Assembly (NCBI RefSeq): GCF_000025185.1
Contig: NC_013720.1
Location: 62,001 to 126,000, forward strand
Direction of reading: 5' to 3'
Source of the DNA: Pirellula staleyi DSM 6068
GTDB taxonomy: Bacteria; Planctomycetota; Planctomycetia; Pirellulales; Pirellulaceae
DNA: 64,000 nucleotides
In this document: one piece after another, positions 1-8,403 of the stretch
Numbering within the stretch: the stretch's first letter is position 1
How the letters are laid out: every line of letters begins with the position of its first letter
Notes under the pieces: model-generated
The model's input: only the letters and a program-made list of their open reading frames with translations
Databases searched by the model: none
What the model was told of the DNA's origin: nothing
Program-made: the position numbers and the translations under genes

Positions 1-1671
1 TCGATCGGTCGCCGCCTGCTCGATCCGCTCTCGGAAATGGTGAAGATCAACCCCGCCAATTTGGGCGTCGGTTTGTATCAACACGACATGAAGGCCAAGC
101 ACCTGAAGGAATCGCTCGACGCCGTTGTCGAATCGTGCGTGAACTTCGTCGGTGTCGACGTCAATAGCGCCAGCCCCGCCCTGCTCCGCTATGTCTCGGG
201 CATGAACGCCCTGACCGCTCGCCGCGTGTATGAATATCGCCGCGAACATGGCCCCTTCCATAACCGCGAAGACCTGAAAAAGGTTCCCGGCTTTGGCGAT
301 GCCACGTTTGTGCAAGCCGCTGGCTTTTTGAAGATCCTCGGTGGCGAGAACGCACTCGATGCGACCTCCATTCACCCCGAAAGCTACTCGATTGCGATTC
401 GCGTGCTCGAGAAAATCGGCAGCGACGTGCAGGAACTCGCGCAAGCAGTTCCCCTTCCCCCGAAGCCGCCAGAACCAGCGCCGTTTGGCCTGCTTCCCGA
501 TGTGGCGCCGGTTGCTGTCGCGCCTGCAGTTGCTGAAGCTGCACCTGCCGTTGAAGCTCCTGCTCCTGCCCCTGAAACACCCGCTGGCGAAGCAATGTCG
601 AGCGAAGGGGGACCAGTCGATTCCCCAGCTGCCCCCGGCACACCAGCCGCCGAGCCCACTGTGGCCGATGTTGCAGTTGCCGCCGCCGAGCCGATTGCAG
701 AACCTGTGGCCGAAGCTGCTGCAGAGCCCGTCGCTGCTGAAGTGACACCGGTGCAGCTTGTCGGAATTCCGGCTGCTACCGACGAGTCGCTCGCTCGCAA
801 AATCGCCGAGCAAGCCGCTGCTGTCGATGTCAAAAAGCTCGCCGAAGAACTCCAAATCGGCCAACACTTGCTCGAAGACATTTTGGCGACCCTCAAGAAG
901 CCAGGTCTCGATCCACGCGATAGTTTGTCGGCTCCGCTCCTGCGTCGCGGCATCATGAAGCTCGAAGATCTCGAGCCTGGCATGGAGCTCTCCGGCAGCG
1001 TGCTGAACGTGGTCGACTTCGGCGTGTTCGTCGATATCGGTCTTTCCGATAGTGGCCTCGTGCACATCAGCCGACTGGCCGACCGCTACATTCGCGATCC
1101 CCACGAAGTGGTTGGGGTGGGCGATGTGCTGAAGGTCTGGGTCGTCGAAGTCGATAAGTCGCGCCGCCGCGTATCGCTCACTGCCATTGCTCCGGGAAGT
1201 GAAAAGCCTCAGCGTCCCCCACGTGGCGAACGTGGTCCGCGTCAGCCTCGCGGCGATCGGGGCCCACGTCCTCAAGGTGCCGAAGGTGCAGCCGCTGGTG
1301 CACAGCCTTCAGGTGGTCAGTACCAAGGTGGTCGCCCGCAAGGCAGTCGTCCCCAAGGTCAAGGTCAGGGCCAGGGTGGTCAAGGGAATCGAGGCCCACG
1401 TCCTCAGCCTGCTGGTGCTGGCGGACCTCCGGGTGGCGGCAATCGTCCTCCACGCTCCGGTGGTGGCGGAGGAGGCGGTCGCGGTCCTGGGAACCGAGGA
1501 GGTGGTCGTAACGATCGTCCACCACGCCCCACTACCGTCGAGCGCGCACCGACCAAGCCCAAGGTCGTCAAGCCGCTGAGCAAGGCCCAGGAAACGGGCA
1601 AAGAGCCGATGCGATCGTTCGGCGACTTGCTCCAGTTCCTCGACAAAAAGAAAAAGCCTGACGATAAGTAA
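1..1671 (+). CDS. tex: Tex-family RNA-binding transcription accessory protein, C-terminal part
   Basis: Open from base 1 in frame, so the start lies outside the window; 556 residues are visible. The opening residues (IGRRLLDPLSEMVKI, then GVGLYQHD) match the Tex core before the helix-hairpin-helix region. HhH repeats lie at about visible residues 50-110 (SGMNALTARRVYEYR, VPGFGDATF). An S1 RNA-binding domain follows at about 322-395 (VDFGVFVDIG, GLVHISRL). Tex is a cytoplasmic nucleic-acid-binding protein linked to transcription and RNA handling (family knowledge). Two parts are not usual for the family: an Ala/Pro/Glu-rich insert at about 140-255 between HhH and S1, and an Arg/Gly/Pro/Gln-rich tail of about 120 residues after S1, ending in a Lys-rich terminus. 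Identity is secure; the role of the extensions is unknown. Confidence 0.95.
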   Translation, partial: SIGRRLLDPLSEMVKINPANLGVGLYQHDMKAKHLKESLDAVVESCVNFVGVDVNSASPALLRYVSGMNALTARRVYEYRREHGPFHNREDLKKVPGFGDATFVQAAGFLKILGGENALDATSIHPESYSIAIRVLEKIGSDVQELAQAVPLPPKPPEPAPFGLLPDVAPVAVAPAVAEAAPAVEAPAPAPETPAGEAMSSEGGPVDSPAAPGTPAAEPTVADVAVAAAEPIAEPVAEAAAEPVAAEVTPVQLVGIPAATDESLARKIAEQAAAVDVKKLAEELQIGQHLLEDILATLKKPGLDPRDSLSAPLLRRGIMKLEDLEPGMELSGSVLNVVDFGVFVDIGLSDSGLVHISRLADRYIRDPHEVVGVGDVLKVWVVEVDKSRRRVSLTAIAPGSEKPQRPPRGERGPRQPRGDRGPRPQGAEGAAAGAQPSGGQYQGGRPQGSRPQGQGQGQGGQGNRGPRPQPAGAGGPPGGGNRPPRSGGGGGGGRGPGNRGGGRNDRPPRPTTVERAPTKPKVVKPLSKAQETGKEPMRSFGDLLQFLDKKKKPDDK

Positions 1672-1786
1672 TCGAGGCGAGAGGCGAGATAAAGCAACTC
1701 GCTCCGCCCCTGTTAGTTTTTCCAGCTCGACGCTTTCGTTCGGCTGGCGATGCTTTCTTCGGCTGGCAATACGATGCTCAGCTACT

Positions 1787-1811
1787 ACCCAGGTTGCATG
1801 CCAACCTGGGT
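1787..1811. repeat. Perfect 10-bp inverted repeat between convergent genes
   Basis: Stem ACCCAGGTTG with a 5-nt loop and an exact reverse complement arm. It lies 116 bp after the tex stop and 25 bp before the stop of the opposing phosphoesterase gene, a place where a bidirectional terminator would sit. No T-run follows on either strand, so it is equally likely to be one of the dispersed palindromes of this genome. Confidence 0.6.
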
Positions 1812-1836
1812 TCCTCCGAGACGATCTTCTTTACCG

Positions 1837-3153
1837 TCACGAACGCTTACGTGACGCAAACTTCCAGGTCCCCAGTTTCTCGCCACCCAGACCGGTGGCG
1901 GTGATGATCAGTTCTTTCGCGGTCGCTTCTCCCCGAATGATCGTGGCCGATTGGAGACTCGGGCCGCCACCCACCATCTGACCGTAGCTGTGCTCGGCTG
2001 TCGGCTCGTCGTAACGAAACTGGTGCATGTGCCCGCTGAGCACCAGTTGCACCCCCGCCTGCTCTAAATGCTTGTGCCACGCCTGCTGCGAATTGCGTGA
2101 GTAGTAGGCATAGCCGTCGAGGATATCCCCCGGGTTATGTTCCGGCAGACCCCACAGCGGAATGTGGCAGAAGACCACCAGATGCGGTGCCGATTGGATC
2201 TCGGGGCGCACAAGCGCCTGGGCTAACCACTCCCCTTGAGCCTTGCGATACGGCTCGAAACTCGCCAGCCCTGCAAACGTGGGATGCGCGTCGGGCTTAT
2301 CTTCCCCCGTGTCGAGCCCGATGATTGCCAGCGGACCTTGCCGCACGGCAAACGATCGTCCGAGGGAACCTTGATGGGGCCAGTCGATTATTGCCTGCGA
2401 AAGGGCGCGCGCATGCTTGCCGCGCACATCGTGGTTGCCACTGGTGAAGAGCACCGGCGCTGTGGCGGCGTACGCTGCACCGGCAGGCCGCAGCACCTGC
2501 GCCACGATCTGCTCGTCGCTTCGGATGTCGTCGAAAATGTCCCCATTCCAAACGGTGAAGTCGGCCGGCTTTGCCGCCAACTCGGTCGTGATCGCGCGCA
2601 GCACCTCGAGCTTCTCGTGCGTGTCGTTGATCATCTGAAACGAGGCCGTTTCTGCCGACTCGCTCGGGGTCGTGAAGCGATAAGTCGCGCCGATGATCGG
2701 CTCCCCCTTTTCGATTCGATAAGCGCTCCGGAAATCGATCGGCTGAGTGACTGTGCGATAGAAAAACGGCTCTCCAGCCTTCAGCCCCGTCAGACGGACC
2801 GAGAGGAACCGTTCGCTGAGCGACTTGAGGCCATTGGCTGCCGCTTCGGCCCGCTGGCCGAGTTCAGCGGTCGCACCATACTCAACCCAGCCTGTGGCAA
2901 GCGTGTCGGTGGCCCAGGCGACAGTCATGCCAGTGGGGGAAGGGTTCTGCAGCACCGGACCGCCGAGGAGCGGCTCAGCCGCAGCAGTGGGCTGCGTTCT
3001 GTTTGGCTCTTGAGCAGCCACTTCCTGGCCCCGTACCAGCGTGCTCAAAGCAACCGAACCGGCAGCGAGCGACGACATCGTGGAGAGAAACTGGCGCCGA
3101 TCCGAACGTCCTGCCACACCACTAGCATCAACGCGCAAAGAATCATCAGACAT
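1837..3153 (-). CDS. Tat-exported calcineurin-like metallophosphoesterase
   Basis: 438 residues. A twin-arginine signal (RSDRRQFLS, residues 16-24, followed by a hydrophobic stretch and an Ala-rich cleavage region near 47) predicts export in folded form. Residues 60-165 form a fibronectin-like N-terminal domain as in purple acid phosphatases (GMTVAWATD, WVEYG). The metallophosphoesterase core follows, with metal ligands visible as DTH (177-179), GDIFDD (204-209), GNHD (239-242), H330 and GHMH (374-377). The expected activity is hydrolysis of phosphate mono- or diesters outside the cytoplasm; the substrate cannot be read from the sequence. It converges with tex. The ATG at 3153 places the Tat motif at a normal distance from the start. 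Confidence 0.88.
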   Translation of the reverse strand: MSDDSLRVDASGVAGRSDRRQFLSTMSSLAAGSVALSTLVRGQEVAAQEPNRTQPTAAAEPLLGGPVLQNPSPTGMTVAWATDTLATGWVEYGATAELGQRAEAAANGLKSLSERFLSVRLTGLKAGEPFFYRTVTQPIDFRSAYRIEKGEPIIGATYRFTTPSESAETASFQMINDTHEKLEVLRAITTELAAKPADFTVWNGDIFDDIRSDEQIVAQVLRPAGAAYAATAPVLFTSGNHDVRGKHARALSQAIIDWPHQGSLGRSFAVRQGPLAIIGLDTGEDKPDAHPTFAGLASFEPYRKAQGEWLAQALVRPEIQSAPHLVVFCHIPLWGLPEHNPGDILDGYAYYSRNSQQAWHKHLEQAGVQLVLSGHMHQFRYDEPTAEHSYGQMVGGGPSLQSATIIRGEATAKELIITATGLGGEKLGTWKFASRKRS

Positions 3154-3521
3154 GCACCACTCCCAGGTTGCGAGAAATCATCACGACTCCTCGCAAAACT
3201 AACTTGCCAGCACGGACGTGTAAAGCAAGAACAACGCCCGCGTAAAGTGGCAGCCTTCGAGTTGAAGCACGCCACCGTTCTCATTCCTTCGTGTACTCGG
3301 TGTGCTCCGTGGTGAATGATTTACGACGAAAAGAAACCGCGAAGGACACGAAAGACGCGAAGCTTGAGACTACCGGTTGGACGAAACGAATCGCAGCATT
3401 GATCTACCAATGCCTATTTGGATTCGCTTCATGAGTAGCAGCGTCAGAACACTTGTTAACTAAGAGCGCGGCACTATTGCCAAACGCCATGCTTTTATGG
3501 GAAAGCGTACCACGCACTTCT

Positions 3522-3553
3522 CATGCTCCTGCTGCTTACGCGACAGGAGCATG
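3522..3553. repeat. Inverted repeat, 10-bp stem CATGCTCCTG
   Basis: Exact arms CATGCTCCTG and CAGGAGCATG around a 12-nt loop. It is not next to a gene end, so a terminator role is not supported. Confidence 0.6.
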
Positions 3554-3605
3554 GCACCCGGCTGGGAAGTAGCTGACGCCGGCGAAAATATCCGAGCGGC
3601 GTGCC

Positions 3606-3630
3606 GTCAGGATCCCTCCGGGCTCCTGAC
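3606..3630. repeat. GTCAGGA inverted repeat
   Basis: Arms GTCAGGA and TCCTGAC with an 11-nt GC-rich centre that can pair further. It shares the GTCAGG...CCTGAC ends with hairpins at 4440-4460, 43322-43342 and 44062-44082. Confidence 0.55.
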
Positions 3631-3888
3631 CTACTACTCCGTCTAACGATCAATATCATGTGTCCTTGGGTGGCTACTAGCTGGCTTGTCCAGCAGTGAG
3701 AATCGCAACTGAGGATGACATTAACCGATAGACGAAGTACTACTCGATCTAGCGATCAATGTCAGACACCGGGTGGCTGTCTTGTGCGTAGCTCAACACA
3801 GTTTTAGCTTCATCGCGCTGCACACTGCTGGACAAGCCAGCAGTGCCACCCCGTTTTGTATGACATCAATCGATAGATGACGTACTAC
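3631..3888. repeat. Four copies of a 28-nt motif in alternating orientation
   Basis: Copies lie at about 3631-3658 (reverse), 3716-3743 (forward), 3737-3764 (reverse) and 3861-3888 (forward). The consensus halves are TGACATTGATCGAT and AGACGNAGTAGTAC. The second and third copies converge and share the GTACTAC end. A fifth copy lies at 43394-43421. Found by eye; copies differ at several positions. Confidence 0.65.
3823..3845. repeat. CACTGCTGG hairpin, reverse orientation
   Basis: Perfect 9-bp arms CACTGCTGG and CCAGCAGTG with loop ACAAG. The same hairpin with the complementary loop CTTGT is at 43354-43376. A half-decayed copy (intact right arm CCAGCAGTG) is at about 3676-3698. In all three, the 28-nt motif follows about 15-20 nt downstream. 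Confidence 0.7.
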
Positions 3889-3908
3889 TGGTCCGTTTAG
3901 CGAGGCCC

Positions 3909-4328
3909 TTAGCCTCGGACTTTTCGCATCCGGAGGTGGTTGCCGCGGCCGAGGTAGTCGACTTCGGTCATGAAGCTTTTCATGAGCATCACGCCACGTC
4001 CCGATGGTTTGTCGAGGTTCTCGTCGGCGGTGGGATCGGGGACATCGGCAGGATTGAAGCCGAGCCCTTCGTCGATCACTTCGATGAAAAAGCTACGCGG
4101 GCTGATTTCGACAGAGACCTCGACGATCTTTTCTGTGTCGAACTTGTTGCCGTGCCGCACGGCGTTGACGATCGCTTCGTCGATTGCCAGATGCACGGCA
4201 AACAGATCGTGACCGCTCCACTCGAGCGCTTCGAGCATCGCAAAGATCTCTTGAACAACCTGCGAAGCAGTGTCGCTGGAGCTGGGAAAACTCCAGTGGC
4301 GAGTTTCGTTGGAGTTTTCACTCGCCAT
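3909..4328 (-). CDS. Anti-sigma factor serine kinase (RsbW/SpoIIAB-like HATPase)
   Basis: 139 residues from the ATG at 4328. The GHKL ATPase fold shows the N-box (DEAIVNAVRHGN, 50-61), the G1 box (DEGLGFNP, 87-94) and the G2 box (SGRGVMLMKSF, 109-119). Such kinases bind and inhibit a sigma factor, or another effector, and phosphorylate a STAS antagonist (family knowledge). The STAS gene lies just upstream on the same strand, giving a complete partner-switch pair. The open frame extends to 4481, but that extension runs through a perfect palindrome at 4440-4460 and has no family similarity, so the internal ATG is preferred. The start is moderately certain; the family is certain. Confidence 0.88.
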   Translation of the reverse strand: MASENSNETRHWSFPSSSDTASQVVQEIFAMLEALEWSGHDLFAVHLAIDEAIVNAVRHGNKFDTEKIVEVSVEISPRSFFIEVIDEGLGFNPADVPDPTADENLDKPSGRGVMLMKSFMTEVDYLGRGNHLRMRKVRG

Positions 4329-4439
4329 GCTGTGACTCGCTTCGCTCGTGCGAGAAATCGCGGGGAGAAGGAGGCGAAAAGAGACTCGCGAGGAGGCTGG
4401 GGAATTGCGCCGAAAGCTCGGTGCGACGGAGCAGCCACC

Positions 4440-4460
4440 GTCAGGCACAAGGTGCCTGAC
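4440..4460. repeat. GTCAGGCAC hairpin between STAS and HATPase genes
   Basis: Perfect 9-bp stem GTCAGGCAC / GTGCCTGAC with loop AAG, in the 153-bp spacer of the minus-strand pair. It could act as an attenuator, or simply be a member of the dispersed GTCAGG palindrome family. Confidence 0.65.
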
Positions 4461-4481
4461 GCTACGACGCTGGCCGACCAC

Positions 4482-4847
4482 TTAGAAACCGGCGAGTGCT
4501 TCGCTTTCGGTGTTCTTGATGTCGAACAGCTGGTTCAAGCGGGTGATGGCAAAGACTTCGTAAATCTCGGGCTTGAGATTGCAAAGACGCATCCGACCGC
4601 TGTGAGCCTTCACCTTCTTGTCGAGGATGATCAGCTTGTTGAGCGCTGCCGAGCTGAGGAACTCCACCGTCGAGAAGTTCAGGATCAAGTTTTTCTTGTG
4701 ATCCTTTTCGACGATCGCGAACAGCTCTTCGCCCAGTTCCTGGATGTTGGCAGCGTCGATGATCTTACGATCAAGAAAGCGAACGAGCGAGACATCCCCC
4801 GCCGTGCCGCTGAAATTCGTGACCTCAATCCGACGTGTGACCGCCAT
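4482..4847 (-). CDS. STAS-domain anti-anti-sigma factor (RsbV/SpoIIAA-like)
   Basis: 121 residues from the ATG at 4847, which is preceded by AGGAG with a 10-nt spacer; the open frame reaching 4964 has no such support. The STAS signature is NFSTVEFLSSAALNKL (57-72), with Ser65 or Ser66 at the position phosphorylated in SpoIIAA-type proteins. The unphosphorylated form is expected to bind the downstream HATPase and release its target. The target sigma factor or effector is not in the window. Confidence 0.88.
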   Translation of the reverse strand: MAVTRRIEVTNFSGTAGDVSLVRFLDRKIIDAANIQELGEELFAIVEKDHKKNLILNFSTVEFLSSAALNKLIILDKKVKAHSGRMRLCNLKPEIYEVFAITRLNQLFDIKNTESEALAGF

Positions 4848-5109
4848 ATCCGGCAAGCTCCTGGAATCGGAATCGCTGCTGCAAACTATCGCCGGAAGTG
4901 ATTCTTCCTGCTGGAGTTCGAGCGATCCGCTGGTGTCGTGAATACAGGTCTCTGCCAGCCGCAAAGAGAAGCAAATTGCGCCTAGCGAGACAGAAAAACT
5001 GAGCTGCTAGACTACCCGAGCAACCGCCGGTTTGCAAGTTTGCTGCGCCTGGGCGGCAGGTCTCGTGCGGAGTAAAAAGCTGGCCCTGCGGGGTCAGACT
5101 GTGCGGTAA

Positions 5110-5547
5110 TCACCCACTTTGGGGCAAATCGATAGCCATCAGCACGAGGTCATCGCGCAGTCGAAAGCCGAGGGAAGTCCAAAAAGCACGCCCCTCGACG
5201 TTGGTGTCGATCAAATAGATGCTGCAGCGAGAAATTCCTTCGCGGGCCAGTCCGGCGAGCCCTTGCTCGACCAGTTTTCGGGCAATTCCTTGCCGGCGAT
5301 AGGCAGGATCGACCGCCAGGTGATAGAGATAGCCGCGACGGCCGTCGTGACAGGCGAGCATCGCCCCCACCAGCACGGCGGCACCTGCGGCAGGCTGATG
5401 GAACGCCAGAGGGGAAAGATCGGGATTCCGCTCGAGGATGCGGGCTATTTCGTCGCGCGATTCCAGGCCACGCACACCCGGCGCAGCCGACCACAGTGCC
5501 AGGACAGAGTCGTAGTCGGAAAGACGCATCGCGCGGATCGTAAGCAT
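5110..5547 (-). CDS. GNAT-family N-acetyltransferase
   Basis: 145 residues, a single GNAT domain. The acetyl-CoA pyrophosphate loop is visible as RRQGIA (84-89) after the beta-4 strand YLYHLAVDPAY, and the terminal FWTSLGFR is the usual beta-6/7 region. RimI-like in size and layout, but the substrate (protein N-terminus, amine or antibiotic) cannot be told. It lies alone, with a short GC-rich hairpin-like spacer between it and the STAS gene. Confidence 0.85.
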   Translation of the reverse strand: MLTIRAMRLSDYDSVLALWSAAPGVRGLESRDEIARILERNPDLSPLAFHQPAAGAAVLVGAMLACHDGRRGYLYHLAVDPAYRRQGIARKLVEQGLAGLAREGISRCSIYLIDTNVEGRAFWTSLGFRLRDDLVLMAIDLPQSG

Positions 5548-5720
5548 GAGAGTCGCAGGTGGTGAGTGTCGACGCTGAAAGAGTCTTCACTCGATATTCA
5601 CCGTTTCTTTATGGATTGCTTCCTATACTCGGCCGGGATGCTTTTGCGCGTGCAGTACAGCCTGTCGCAGAGCTCGGTCCCGACCGCCACTTTGTTTGAG
5701 TATAGAAGCAGTAACTCGCC

Positions 5721-7991
5721 ATGGACACCGATCAACTCGTTGCGCTATTGCAAACACCGAAGGGAATGGCCGCCGGGGGTGGCATTGCGGTGCTGCTGTG
5801 CGTCGCGATCTACATGAACGGCTGTCAGGGAGACAACAAAGACAACCTGAGGCGTTTTGCGCTCTCGAATGCCGCAGCGGAGTCGGAACCACCACCCGCA
5901 CCTGCCGAGACGCCTAGCCCTGAAGGGGAAACGCCCGGAGCCGAGCAGCCTGCTGGCGAGCAACCTGCAGCCGCAACGCCCGAAGCTCCCACCGAGCAGC
6001 CCCCTCAAGTAGCAGCCGCGTCTCCCGAGGCCACAGCGCCTGCAGTTGGTCAGCCCGTCAACCCATCCGCAGTGGCTCCACCTGGATCGGTTCCGCCGAG
6101 CGGAACTCCCACCGCGCCGCAGGCTGCTGGCGAGAATGCGATTGCTTATTCGCAAGATCAGCCGCAACTGATCATTACCGTGACACGTCCAGAATTTCCG
6201 CTCGAGGTCGAGCGTGCACGAGCACAGTCGATCGACAACTTGCAGCGCATCGCCGCCGCTCTGGAAGCTTACAGCCAAAGCACTCGCACCTACCCACCAC
6301 TCGCCTCGCGCGATGCGGAAGGACGTCCTCTCTTGTCGTGGCGCGTTCATCTGTTGCCGCAACTTGGCTACGCCAATCTCTATCGCCAATTTCGACTCAC
6401 CGAGCCTTGGGATAGTGCGTACAACCGTCAGCTCATCGCGCAAATTCCTCCGGTTTACATGAGCCCCGAGCGATTCGACGAGAAAACAAACTACTTGGCG
6501 GTAGCAGGTCGCGACCGAGCATTTTTCGGCACGATTCCACGCAGTCCTGAGGAGTTTGAAGATCCGCGCGACGCAACCCTTGTGGTTCTCGAAGTCGATG
6601 ATGCGGCGAGTGTTCCTTGGACACAGCCGATCGATTATGCGCCACCTAGTTCAGCGCCACGAACAAGCGCCGGTCATTTGCGCGCTGATGGATTATTCGC
6701 CATTCTCGCGACCCACCAAGTGACCCGTGTTCCCAGCACGGCCAGCGATTTCGATCTCGCCGCGATGTTCTCCATCGATGGTGGCGAACAACTTCCGATT
6801 CAAGATCTGCTGGCCACTGCCACCTCGGCGATCGATTCGCAAACGGTCGCGAAAGCGAGCATTCCCGAGCCCACGCTCCCTGGAGTCGGCGGCGTGAAGC
6901 CGATGAATTCGGCGGGATCGTCGGGCTCGCTTGCCACCGGTCCGTTGCCGCAAGCGACGCTCGATGCAATCGATCACGCACTTCACAAAGAGAAGCTCAC
7001 GCCAGCTAACGACATTCGCCTTCCGGTTCCCGACGAACGGTTGCTCACCACTGCCCGCGAACAGCTTCGCGAACTGTATGGGAAAGAATATGAAGCTGCC
7101 AAACGACCAGAAGATAAACAGAATTTGCTGAAGAAACTGGTCGACGACTCGATTCGACTGGCAGATGACCCACCCGCCTACTACGAGGCGCTGCGTATCT
7201 GTTTGTCGATGTCGTGTGCCCTTGGAGAGACCGAGACAGCACTGCGGATTCTCGAGCTACTGGAACTCAAGTTTCAGTTCGACGGTCTGACGTGGCGCGC
7301 AAACTCCCTCGAGGCGCTGGCGAAAACCGTCCGCACACAGCAGCAGATCGACACGCTTTATGGCGAAGCGCAGCGGCTGCTGATTTTGCTTCTGAACGAC
7401 GATAACTACGCCGCCGCACTCAAGTCGCAAGAGACACTCCTGGCCATTGCGCGACGACGTGGCAACCGCGCCGAAACGAACTTCATTTCGCAGCAACTCA
7501 AAACACAGATCGAGCAGACACAAGAGGCTTATGTTGAAGTTCCTGCAGCACTCGAGAAACTACAAGCCAACCCCACCGATCCGATCGCTTGCGAAACGGC
7601 GGGGACCTATTTCTGCCTCCTAAAAAATCGCTGGGAGGTCGGTTTGCCGCTGCTGGTTCGAGGAGAAAACGTCAAGCTGCGCGTCGTCGCCGCGATCGAC
7701 CTCGAGCCTGAAAAATCCCCCAAGACACTGGTTCAGCTCGGGGATCAGTATTTTGAGATGGCCTCGAGCAGTCCAGCCGTGCAGCGTCTCGGATTTCATA
7801 TGCGAGCGGTCTATTATTACCGTCAAGCCGTTCCGCTGATGACAGGCAATCTGGACAAGCTGAGGATTGAAAAGCGGCTCACAGAAATCGCTAACCACTA
7901 CGGCGCATCTACGGTCGACCGCATGACAGCGGCGATGAATCCTGCTCCTCTCGCGGCCGATCCGGTGGCGGTCGATCAGAATCTCGACTAA
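5721..7991 (+). CDS. Membrane-anchored DUF1559-like protein with helical repeat C-terminus
   Basis: 756 residues. One membrane segment near residues 17-33 (GGGIAVLLCVAIYMNG) is followed by a long Pro/Ala/Glu-rich linker to about 145. Residues 165-345 match the DUF1559 pattern common in planctomycetes (LSWRVHLLPQLGYANLYRQF, EPWDSAYN, a GHLRADGLFAILA-like end). Residues 420-740 are helical and TPR-like (LRICLSMSCALGETETALRI, YYRQAVPL). DUF1559 proteins normally begin with a type IV prepilin leader; this one has no GFTLIE motif. Probably exposed outside the cytoplasmic membrane; function unknown. No strong SD precedes the ATG, which fits the membrane segment being close to the start. Confidence 0.82.
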   Translation: MDTDQLVALLQTPKGMAAGGGIAVLLCVAIYMNGCQGDNKDNLRRFALSNAAAESEPPPAPAETPSPEGETPGAEQPAGEQPAAATPEAPTEQPPQVAAASPEATAPAVGQPVNPSAVAPPGSVPPSGTPTAPQAAGENAIAYSQDQPQLIITVTRPEFPLEVERARAQSIDNLQRIAAALEAYSQSTRTYPPLASRDAEGRPLLSWRVHLLPQLGYANLYRQFRLTEPWDSAYNRQLIAQIPPVYMSPERFDEKTNYLAVAGRDRAFFGTIPRSPEEFEDPRDATLVVLEVDDAASVPWTQPIDYAPPSSAPRTSAGHLRADGLFAILATHQVTRVPSTASDFDLAAMFSIDGGEQLPIQDLLATATSAIDSQTVAKASIPEPTLPGVGGVKPMNSAGSSGSLATGPLPQATLDAIDHALHKEKLTPANDIRLPVPDERLLTTAREQLRELYGKEYEAAKRPEDKQNLLKKLVDDSIRLADDPPAYYEALRICLSMSCALGETETALRILELLELKFQFDGLTWRANSLEALAKTVRTQQQIDTLYGEAQRLLILLLNDDNYAAALKSQETLLAIARRRGNRAETNFISQQLKTQIEQTQEAYVEVPAALEKLQANPTDPIACETAGTYFCLLKNRWEVGLPLLVRGENVKLRVVAAIDLEPEKSPKTLVQLGDQYFEMASSSPAVQRLGFHMRAVYYYRQAVPLMTGNLDKLRIEKRLTEIANHYGASTVDRMTAAMNPAPLAADPVAVDQNLD

Positions 7992-8403
7992 TCCGCTGTG
8001 TCTCTCTGGTGATTGCATCAAGGGGCCGCGCGCGGCCTCTTCGGTCCCCCGCAGCGCTCCCAATTCGTCGAGCCACTCTCGCTGCGCAACATTGTGCGCT
8101 ATGCCGATCGGCATTTCATTTTCGAGCACAATTCTGCGGACCTTTTCGAGAGAAATCTCTAAGATCCTCGGATACCGAGCGAACACCTGACGCAAGCAAG
8201 TTGCCGACGAGGGATCGCGCCGAGCGAGCGCTATCGAGCATTCAGACAGCCTCTCTCTGCATGCACTCACGTGCTGTCGAAGGTGAGATAACTTCAAGCA
8301 ACTCCCAGTTTTAGCACGTCCACTGGTTGAGTTTTTCACCTTCAACCGGCGATAATGGGCTCCTGGTTCTGGCGGAGAATGGTGGCTCGCGTTTGCGGAA
8401 TTC
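7992..8403. other. 412-bp intergenic region
   Basis: A near-perfect GC palindrome (AGGGGCCGCG then CGCGGCCTCT, one wobble pair) at about 8016-8036 follows the upstream stop and could end transcription, though no T-run follows. The rest shows no convincing gene; it presumably carries the promoter of the kinase gene. Confidence 0.5.

Larger units (their letters stand above)
3154..3908. other. 755-bp hairpin-rich intergenic region, no gene seen
   Basis: No open frame here has a credible protein. Near 3285-3360 is a low-complexity stretch of the type CCGCGAAGGACACGAAAG, a style of repeat seen in planctomycete intergenic DNA. From 3520 on it holds a 10-bp hairpin, a GTCAGGA hairpin, four copies of a 28-nt motif in alternating orientation and a CACTGCTGG hairpin. 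It must also hold the promoter of the phosphoesterase gene (minus strand). Confidence 0.7.

Noticed and set aside
384-1067. Long minus-strand open frames opposite tex
   Set aside because: They are shadows of the high-GC tex frame; the Ala/Ser/Gly-rich translation mirrors its codons and has no start signals.
2236-3315. 359-residue plus-strand frame opposite the phosphoesterase
   Set aside because: The minus-strand frame has a Tat signal and all metal motifs; the plus frame has no recognisable domain.
3285-3360. Possible CRISPR-like array from the GAAGGACACGAAAGACGCG stretch
   Set aside because: Units are short, adjoining and without spacers of constant length; no cas gene is in the window.
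8016-8036. GC palindrome as an intrinsic terminator
   Set aside because: Stem without loop and without T-run; noted only as part of the gap.
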